From Desulfobacterales bacterium (GTDB taxonomy: Bacteria > Desulfobacterota > Desulfobacteria > Desulfobacterales > SpSt-501), in assembly GCA_030834695.1 (NCBI GenBank), contig JAUQXK010000007.1:1-49239 (forward strand): 49,239 nt of DNA, written 5' to 3'. Both the position numbers and the translations under genes were made by a program. Below the pieces are notes generated by a model. That model was not told the DNA's origin and made no database searches. It saw nothing but the letters and a program-made list of their open reading frames with translations. Below are positions 44,101 through 49,239 of this stretch, piece by piece (positions within the stretch are counted from its first letter, which is position 1; every line of letters begins with the position of its first letter).

Positions 44101-45346
44101 GGATCTGTTCCCTCGTTCGACATCGGCCGTCAGCGGGAAAACGCTCTTCCTGCCCGACTGGGACGGTCTGTCGTTCCGCCTGGTGGCGGCCAACCTGAAA
44201 CGGGAAGGGATTGACGCCCGCCTGCTGATCGACACGCCGGAGGCTATCCGTCGCAGCCTGAGGCGCAACAGCGGCCAGTGCATCCCGGTGAATATCGTGG
44301 TCCAGAATTTCATCGATACCGTTTCGGCGCAGGGCCTCGACCCATCGCGCTGTCTGCTCTGGATGGCGCCCGGCTCCATTTCATGCAACCTGAGAATGTA
44401 TCCGCTTTTCGCCCAGAACCTGCTATCGGAGCACGGTGGTGGTTTTGAACATGCGCGCATTTATCTGGGGTCCATGTCCTTTGCCGAGATATCCATGCGG
44501 CTGCCGGTCAACACCTATCTATCCTTCATGCTGGGAGGGCTGATCCGGAAGATCGGGTGCCGGATCAGGCCCTGCGAAACGATAAGAGGATCCACGGATG
44601 CTGCTATCGAAGCGGGGATGCAAATGCTGGAGGCCGCTTTTCGGGAGCTCGGACCCAAGGAGGAGGCCGTCCGCAAGGTTGCCGACTTGCTCGCTGCGGT
44701 GCCGACCGACGCCGCCGACGGCAAGGGGCCCGGCCGCGCGTCACGGCCGAAGGTCGCCGTTTTCGGGGACCTGTACGCCCGCGACAACGACGTCATCAAC
44801 CAGGGCCTGATTCGCTTCATCGAGCGCCACGGCGGGGAAGTCGTAACCCTCCCCTACAGCTCCTACGTCAAGATGGTCGCCTGGCCGTACATGCGAAAGT
44901 GGTTCATCGAAGGCGATTACATGGAGGCCCTGACCGCGGGCGCCTTGATCGCTGCCGTCAGCCGACTGGAAAAAAAGTACCACCGGCATCTGGAGCCTCT
45001 CTTGAACGAACCCGAGCCAGTCTACGACGAGTCCCCGGAACGCATCCTGAGCACTTTCGGGCTCCGGCTGGAGCACACCGGCGAGTCGATGGACAACCTG
45101 CTGAAGATCTACTACACGCTGAAGTATCATCCGGACCTGGCCCTCTTCGTCCAGGCCAGCCCCGCCTTCTGCTGCCCGGCGCTGGTCACCGAAGCCATGG
45201 CGCACCGCATCGAACACGTCACGGGAGTCCCGGTGGTCTCGGTCACTTACGACGGCATCGGCGGAAGCAAGAACGATGTGATCATCCCCTACCTCGCGTA
45301 CGCCCGGGCGCAGCCAGCCCTGGAACACTTGAGAAAGATCCACTGA
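41117..45346 (+). CDS. Giant acyl-CoA dehydratase activase-type protein (two BcrAD/BadFG domains, DUF2229, HgdB-like end)
   Basis: About 1409 residues. Two ASKHA activase domains occur in tandem: the first (about 1-260) has MIVGIDVGSVAVSLAVIG, NTTCAAGTGGFLDQQA and ATRCAVFAKTD; the second (about 325-590) has LLGIDVGSTSTKAVLVTA, EIGGQDSKFTTLKDGRVNF, NTVCAAGTGSFIEEQA and SDRCTVFMERD. Both keep the Cys pair that binds the subunit-bridging [4Fe-4S] cluster in HgdC-type activases. A four-Cys segment (CELCGNHCKI...FLCGRD), a DUF2229 region and a 2-hydroxyglutaryl-CoA dehydratase D-like C-terminal part follow. Family members use ATP to drive an electron to low potential. ATG 41117 follows AAGGTG by 9 bases. 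No dehydratase or reductase subunits are adjacent. Confidence 0.9.
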   Translation: MYPMIVGIDVGSVAVSLAVIGRDRQVVDHAYAFHYGDAAGTVLRLLANLNLPGGVRVAVTGAAPGAIRAHGRYDSLVSLITGCREYHADVGSILHVGGERFGLVQFDASGHYTRYQTNTTCAAGTGGFLDQQARRLNLSDAGELAAMALRSTGAPPKIATRCAVFAKTDLAHAQQEGFSLTQICDGLCQGVARHIVEALVRNEPVRAPIVFSGGVSRNRAVAEHLTRMLGTKLICEVVPSGAAGAALCLLDEADVGAPFRSVDAIVQPEPRRKVFAFAPLELKQSSYPDFSGSEAYLFTRSEENRGNPVELEIFPEWDGAGECLLGIDVGSTSTKAVLVTASGAVAAGFYTRTAGKPIGAVQSLLAAVEDAAGRRSISLKISGAAVTGAGRKLAGLVVGADAVLDEITAHARAARELQPDVDTIIEIGGQDSKFTTLKDGRVNFCVMNTVCAAGTGSFIEEQAQKLDCPLAEYARRALNAPSPMASDRCTVFMERDINHLLFEGYSPNEILATVLHSIAENYLSKVAAEKHIGRVICFQGATARNRALVAALEQRLGKPIHVSRFCHLTGAIGAALELADTGIRATRFRGLSLWRKAISTRLEICELCGNHCKITVADLDGERVASGFLCGRDYDGSSRVDRNRSGFSLLKERKKAFVLPEPRAGLAGPTLGLPSTLHLSDDLEFWQVFFAALSVPTITSERMREPMPSGKTGAEFCAPMAALHADVNYLLSRADYVFLPFYLERRTGEKGHRRQYCYYTQYAPALSAHACAAAPEYAHRVLTPLVHYLYGSLHAQLQLYRMLHSIGLNRIGMSDVYRAYSRAGEFKAAGLERLKRRYQQATAGGRDIHVILLGRPYTILSRRMNKGIPDIFGTLGVKAFFQDMLPDDRPPAEALQPLFKEIHWHFAAEILRAAETVAGTDGAYAVLITAFRCTPDSFVIEFFKSIMDAHSKPYLVLQLDEHRSSVGYETRIEAAVRSFQNHFISRRRPQPAYSQDLFPRSTSAVSGKTLFLPDWDGLSFRLVAANLKREGIDARLLIDTPEAIRRSLRRNSGQCIPVNIVVQNFIDTVSAQGLDPSRCLLWMAPGSISCNLRMYPLFAQNLLSEHGGGFEHARIYLGSMSFAEISMRLPVNTYLSFMLGGLIRKIGCRIRPCETIRGSTDAAIEAGMQMLEAAFRELGPKEEAVRKVADLLAAVPTDAADGKGPGRASRPKVAVFGDLYARDNDVINQGLIRFIERHGGEVVTLPYSSYVKMVAWPYMRKWFIEGDYMEALTAGALIAAVSRLEKKYHRHLEPLLNEPEPVYDESPERILSTFGLRLEHTGESMDNLLKIYYTLKYHPDLALFVQASPAFCCPALVTEAMAHRIEHVTGVPVVSVTYDGIGGSKNDVIIPYLAYARAQPALEHLRKIH

Positions 45347-45668
45347 GCACAGGCCTGGCGGCGGGAAAACTTCCGCTTGCAATGCATTCACTGTGGTCGT
45401 CGACGAGCAATACCCGGATAAACATACTCGACCCCGCGACACGCTCATCCGCGCCGCAGTCGGTATGCGAAAGCGGCGGCTCAGAGGAAAGCGGCACGAG
45501 CCGTGGCGGTCATATGCACCTCAAAGCAAACCCCCAGGGCAATTCCTTTGCCAAGTTCGTCTTCGAAAAGAAATAGGGTCAATCCGGTATGTCGAGCATT
45601 GATTTCAACGAGGATGCCCCGGTCTGTCTCCGCCCGGAAGGGGCTTTATACGGATTAAATCAAAAGGC
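45347..45668. other. Convergent intergenic region, no gene seen
   Basis: About 320 bases between the end of the activase (plus) and the end of the receiver-only regulator (minus). A 64-codon frame ends at 45576, but it lacks a ribosome site and protein-like composition and is not called. A GCCCC/GGGGC stem can form near 45620-45650 but has no T-run, so no intrinsic terminator is claimed. Confidence 0.5.
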
Positions 45669-46118
45669 TCAGCTGTCCGATGACGGCGGACGGTCGGTCC
45701 CCCCATAGGGAATCTCCATTTCGGATTTGCAGCACACAAAATCACTTCCAGCTATCGCATCCATTATCGCTTTGACAAGCTCCTTGCGGCTGACATCTTT
45801 GACGCAAAATCCCTGAGCGCCTAAATCTCGAGCCCTTGTTACCATCTCCACGGATTCGTAAATAGTGAGGACAAGAACCTTTATGTCAGAAATTTCCCGG
45901 ATCCTTCTTAAAACGTCAAAGCCGTTATGTCTGGGCAGGCTTAAATCTAACAGTACCAAGTCGGCGGGAACCTTCTGGATGACCTCCATGGCCTTGTCAC
46001 CGCATTCAGCCTCGCCAACCACCCGAAGGTGAGCATGCCCGTTGATCAATTCTCGCAGCCCTGCACGATAAATTTCGCTGTCATCTACTATTATGATTTT
46101 GGTCGGATCCGCATCCAT
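45669..46118 (-). CDS. Receiver-only response regulator (NarL-type receiver, no HTH)
   Basis: A 149-residue protein. The receiver is complete: KIIIVDDSEIYRAGLRELIN, the acceptor Asp58 in LVLLDLSLPRHNGFDVL, VLVLTIYESVEMV with the Thr, and FCVKDVSRKELVKAI with the Lys (VKD as in NarL types). About 25 residues follow the fold (SDFVCCKSEMEIPYGGTDRP) and there is no GerE/LuxR helix-turn-helix, although receivers of this branch usually carry one. The histidine kinase encoded 163 bp upstream is of the matching HisKA_3 class, so they are probable partners. A near-perfect palindrome lies 20 bp upstream of the start. Confidence 0.88.
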   Translation of the reverse strand: MDADPTKIIIVDDSEIYRAGLRELINGHAHLRVVGEAECGDKAMEVIQKVPADLVLLDLSLPRHNGFDVLRRIREISDIKVLVLTIYESVEMVTRARDLGAQGFCVKDVSRKELVKAIMDAIAGSDFVCCKSEMEIPYGGTDRPPSSDS

Positions 46119-46138
46119 TTTAACAGCCCCCGCTTGAG

Positions 46139-46156
46139 TTCATATCTTGATATGAA
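46139..46156 (-). promoter_or_regulatory. Palindrome upstream of the NarL-type receiver gene
   Basis: TTCATATCTTGATATGAA: perfect 8-bp arms TTCATATC and GATATGAA around TT. It lies 20 bp upstream of the start codon in the 163-bp gap between kinase and receiver genes. It could be an operator or, as RNA, a hairpin that limits translation. Unrelated in sequence to the P1-P4 sites. Confidence 0.45.
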
Positions 46157-46281
46157 AATTATGAATGCTGATCGATTTAGCAACTACACACAATCATGTA
46201 TTCGGGCGTAAATTGCTGGCCATTGTGCGCTCGCCTTCCGGTTGGCAGGTGAACGGTTTCTGCTTTGGAATTCAGTTGGGT

Positions 46282-49239
46282 TCAGTGCCCGCCATCCCCC
46301 GAAGCGGGTAATTGGTAGGTTGCCGGCTCATTGGTTTGGAGTCCGTCGACTCTGGCAGTACCGACTGGAACCGTGAGGGTGAAGCAGCTGCCATGCCCGG
46401 GGGCGCTTTCGATGACCAGACGGCCCCCGATGAAATTGCAGCGCTCCCGCAGGCTCAGCAACCCGAAACCGGACTTTATTGTGAGAGAATTAAGTATATC
46501 CGGGCTGAACCCCCTGCCCTGATCGCTGACGGTGAGGATCAGGTAGCTGTCTTGGAAAGCAAGGCGGAGCCGAGCGGTTTTTACCCCAGCGTGCTTTACG
46601 ACGTTGAACAACAGCTCTTGAACAGCGTGAAACAAAAAGGCTTTCAAGGACAAATCATCACAGGGCTGTGCCGGATCCATCTCAAGCTCGACGTGCAGCC
46701 CGAACCGCTCCATCATCCGCTCGGCCTGCCACCGCAGGGCTGCAAACAGATCGGAGTGCTGCAGAACCGGCGGGCTGATCTCGTGGGACATGCGGCGTGC
46801 CTTGGCGATGGCCTCTGATAGGAGTATTTCAACATTCGATACCATGGATTCAGGGGGCAGGCTCTGGCTGACCGACTCCAGCTGCATCTGAGCGGCGGCC
46901 AGGATTTGCTGCAGATCGTTGTGCAGCAGGTCGGCGATCCGTCGTCGTTCCCGCTCCTCGGCCTCGATCAATTCCACCGCCAGCGCCTGAAGCTGCCTGG
47001 ATCGGGCCTCGGCCAGTGCGGTGCGTTCGGCGACCCTCTGCTCCAGGGTTTCATTTAGTTGTCGCAACGCCTCCTCGGCTTGTTTACGCTGGGTGATATC
47101 CTCGCTGAAAATCACGATGCCCGCAATATCTCCCGTCTGGTCACGCCATGGCCTTGATTCCCAGCGGAGCCATTGCTCCGACCCGTCTGCTCGCTCAAAT
47201 CGGTCGGCCTCAGCCCGCACCACTTCACCTGCCAGGGCTCGGCGGTGCACGGCCTTCCAGTATTCGGGAATCTCCGGGAAGGCCTCGTAGTGGGACAGTC
47301 CGGCCAGTTCTCGCTCACCAAGTTTGTAGTCGGTCAGCCATCGGCGGCTGACGCTCAGATAACGCATCTTGCGATCAAACATCGCCAGTGAGGCCGGTGC
47401 GTGTTCTATAAAGAGCCGCAAGCGTGCCTCGCTGGCGCGTAGCGCCTGCTCCGCTTGCTTGAGTTGCTCAATGTTCATCGCCACGCCGAACCAGCGTGCG
47501 ACCTTGTCCGACGCGTCGCGGATGGGCCGGCCGATCACTTTGAACCACTCATAGGCTCCGTCATAACGGCGGACGCGGTACTCCAGGTCGTAAAGCGCCA
47601 ATCCCTGAACGGCATCCTGCCAGGCCGCAAACGCGCGCCGCCGATCTTCCGGATGGAGCAGACGGTTCCAACCATCCCCCAGGTGCTCCGACATTGGCAC
47701 GCCCGTGTAATCCACCCACTGCTGGCTCTGATAATCACAATAGCCGTCCGGGCGGGTGGTGAAAACCATGCCCGGAATGGACTCCAGGGTCTGCCGGAAA
47801 AAGGACTCGCTGTCCCGAAGCACTTCCTCGGCCCGCTTCTGCTCGGTGATGTCGCGGCTGTTGACGAGGATGCCGCACACTGCGGGGTCATTGAGCAGGT
47901 TGGTTCCAACCGCGGACTGCCATCTCCACGAGCCGTCCTTGGCTCGGATCCGGACTTCGGCGTGTTCAATCTTGCCCGGCTGGGGGATGCCCTCCCTGAA
48001 CAGCTCCAGCACGCGCGGGAGGTCTTCGGGGTGCACCAGGTCGAAGGCACTGCGTCCAACCATCTCCTCGGCCGTGTAGCCAAGTGAGTTGTTGCTTCCG
48101 GCCATGTTGTAGGTAATCGTACCCTTGTCGTCCAGGATGTTTATAAACTCGGTCGCTTTCTCGGTCAGCGCCCGGAAACGCCGCTCGCTCTGCTTAAGTG
48201 CCTTCTCGGCGAGCCTGCGATCCGTCACGTCCCTGAAACTCCAGACCCGGCCGGAAACCCGCCCGGATTGAATGAGCGGGCTCGAAAGCCGTTCAAAAAC
48301 CCTACCGTCCTTGAATTCAAGGGTCGTGAATTCCTCTTCGGTCGACTCGTACAGGGCCTTGACGCGGGCCTCAAAAGTCTGCGGGTCCTTGAGTTGATCG
48401 AGCACGAACCGGATAAGCGTGCCGTCGCCGCCTGATTTTAGAAGGTCCTCCGGAATCCCCCACAATTGCCGGAACCGTTCGTTGGAATGAAGCACCTCGC
48501 CATTTCCGTCAACCGCTAAGATACCGTCAGCGGTGGCCTCCATGACCGTGTCAAGTTCTGTCAATCGGCGCTGAAGCACCTGGCGCGTTGCCGTGAGCTC
48601 GCGGAAAAGGGTTTGATAGGGGCGAGTAAAGCTTGATCGGACGAGGGCGAGGTAGATGAGGCAGAATGACACAATTTTAAAAACGTGCCCGAAGAAGTTG
48701 GAAAGGCCGTAGACGCTGATGTAAAACGTGAAAGCGAGCTCCGAGACAATGGCAGCTTGGATCCCCAGGGACAGCATCTTCCGAACGGCCGGGTCGAGCT
48801 CTTGCTTGCGCCGGGACAGAACCACCAGGGCGCAGGATAGAACCACACAGATCGCGTACTCGCTTCCAATCTTGAATGCCGTAAGCCCGGAGCCATCGAT
48901 ATAACAATCGGGAAAAATCCTCGCGCCGAATATCGTCCATAGTAGAAGCCCTGTCACGCCGGCATATCCCCAAAGGACAATTACCGGCCGAAGGGGCTTT
49001 CCCAGGAGCCATATGAAGGCGAAAAGGCTCAGGCTTTCCATCCAGCGAGCAGCGATCCACAACTGCGTGGCGGCGTTGACCTGATCTTCGGTTTGGAACA
49101 CCCCCATTCCTTTATAGGTCAGTGTGTGCACAAGGTCGATGAAACCGGCAAAGAAAAATGCTATCCCCAAGGCCACCAGGGAACTTTTCAGGATGAAACG
49201 TTGACCGTGCCATACGATAAGAAAGAGGGCCGCGGCCAC
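46282..49239 (-). CDS. MASE3/multi-PAS sensor histidine kinase, NarL class (5' end outside the window)
   Basis: 985 residues are visible and the frame runs off the right edge, so the true N-terminus is missing. The first 210 residues hold several membrane helices with the MASE3-like block GFIDLVHTLTYKGMGVF. At least four PAS/PAC units follow (LDTVMEATADGILAVDGNGE, FRALTEKATEFINILDDKGT, LESIPGMVFTTRPDGYCDYQ, LRLFIEHAPASLAMFDRKMR). A coiled coil leads to a HisKA_3 helix with His773 in RRIADLLHNDLQQILAAAQM and a HATPase domain (HAVQELLFNVVKHAG, VSDQGRGFSPDIL). It is likely to phosphorylate the receiver protein encoded 163 bp downstream. Confidence 0.92.
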   Translation of the reverse strand: MAAALFLIVWHGQRFILKSSLVALGIAFFFAGFIDLVHTLTYKGMGVFQTEDQVNAATQLWIAARWMESLSLFAFIWLLGKPLRPVIVLWGYAGVTGLLLWTIFGARIFPDCYIDGSGLTAFKIGSEYAICVVLSCALVVLSRRKQELDPAVRKMLSLGIQAAIVSELAFTFYISVYGLSNFFGHVFKIVSFCLIYLALVRSSFTRPYQTLFRELTATRQVLQRRLTELDTVMEATADGILAVDGNGEVLHSNERFRQLWGIPEDLLKSGGDGTLIRFVLDQLKDPQTFEARVKALYESTEEEFTTLEFKDGRVFERLSSPLIQSGRVSGRVWSFRDVTDRRLAEKALKQSERRFRALTEKATEFINILDDKGTITYNMAGSNNSLGYTAEEMVGRSAFDLVHPEDLPRVLELFREGIPQPGKIEHAEVRIRAKDGSWRWQSAVGTNLLNDPAVCGILVNSRDITEQKRAEEVLRDSESFFRQTLESIPGMVFTTRPDGYCDYQSQQWVDYTGVPMSEHLGDGWNRLLHPEDRRRAFAAWQDAVQGLALYDLEYRVRRYDGAYEWFKVIGRPIRDASDKVARWFGVAMNIEQLKQAEQALRASEARLRLFIEHAPASLAMFDRKMRYLSVSRRWLTDYKLGERELAGLSHYEAFPEIPEYWKAVHRRALAGEVVRAEADRFERADGSEQWLRWESRPWRDQTGDIAGIVIFSEDITQRKQAEEALRQLNETLEQRVAERTALAEARSRQLQALAVELIEAEERERRRIADLLHNDLQQILAAAQMQLESVSQSLPPESMVSNVEILLSEAIAKARRMSHEISPPVLQHSDLFAALRWQAERMMERFGLHVELEMDPAQPCDDLSLKAFLFHAVQELLFNVVKHAGVKTARLRLAFQDSYLILTVSDQGRGFSPDILNSLTIKSGFGLLSLRERCNFIGGRLVIESAPGHGSCFTLTVPVGTARVDGLQTNEPATYQLPASGDGGH

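Noticed and set aside
45382-45576. A 64-codon plus-strand frame after the activase
   Set aside because: No ribosome site, no recognisable motif and irregular composition; treated as non-coding.

Overview
The window looks like chromosomal DNA of a GC-rich, anaerobic Gram-negative bacterium, most likely from the Desulfobacterota (former Deltaproteobacteria). This is an inference from gene content: a giant 2-hydroxyacyl/benzoyl-CoA dehydratase activase-type protein, a Dcu-type C4-dicarboxylate carrier next to an aspartase, CstA, tripartite RND efflux, a DUF3300/DUF2950 pair and many two-component proteins. No rRNA, tRNA, CRISPR array, integrase or insertion sequence was seen. Almost every gene lies on the minus strand; the exceptions are the RND pump tail at the left edge, a secreted MORN-repeat protein and the giant activase.

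Layout. 0-3.6 kb: the end of an RND pump, an IclR regulator with panB, a MORN protein and a DUF2238 membrane protein. 3.6-12.2 kb: an outer-membrane protein, then a periplasmic-sensing HD-GYP phosphodiesterase that leads directly into an MFP-RND-OMF efflux operon, with two REP-like palindromes between genes. 12.3-18.5 kb: GH13 and GH63 glycoside hydrolases (ATGA overlap), an orphan solute-binding lipoprotein and an AI-2E/YdiK-type permease. 18.5-23.5 kb: a small secreted protein, CstA behind a Pat-like acetyltransferase, GAPDH, a GAF protein, a tiny lipoprotein and a Cys-rich repeat protein. 23.5-28 kb: an aspartase fused to a cyclic-nucleotide-binding-like domain, its Dcu carrier, and a second orphan solute-binding protein. 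28-37 kb: a signalling region (receiver-only regulator, DUF2950, DUF3300, K+ channel, STAS protein, histidine kinase, broken HD-GYP gene, FixJ-type regulator and its ABC-sensor histidine kinase). 36.8-40.8 kb: fructose-bisphosphate aldolase with phosphofructokinase, a monooxygenase-fold protein and a MarR-GNAT fusion. 41.1-45.3 kb: the activase. 45.7 kb to the end: a receiver-only NarL-type regulator and a MASE3/PAS histidine kinase that runs off the window.

The most interesting signal is not a gene. A near-identical 18-bp palindrome (ATAGGACCAAAGTCCTAT type, read on the minus strand) occurs four times. All four copies are intergenic and upstream of minus-strand genes: the outer-membrane protein, the receiver-only regulator, the DUF3300-DUF2950 pair and the broken HD-GYP gene. 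The only complete LuxR/FixJ-type DNA-binding regulator in the window lies inside this group. This suggests a local regulon run by the FixJ-type regulator and its periplasmic-binding-domain kinase. A second repeat family, two MITE-like elements with ATTAATCGTCTC-type terminal inverted repeats, sits at 26.96 kb and 39.19 kb.
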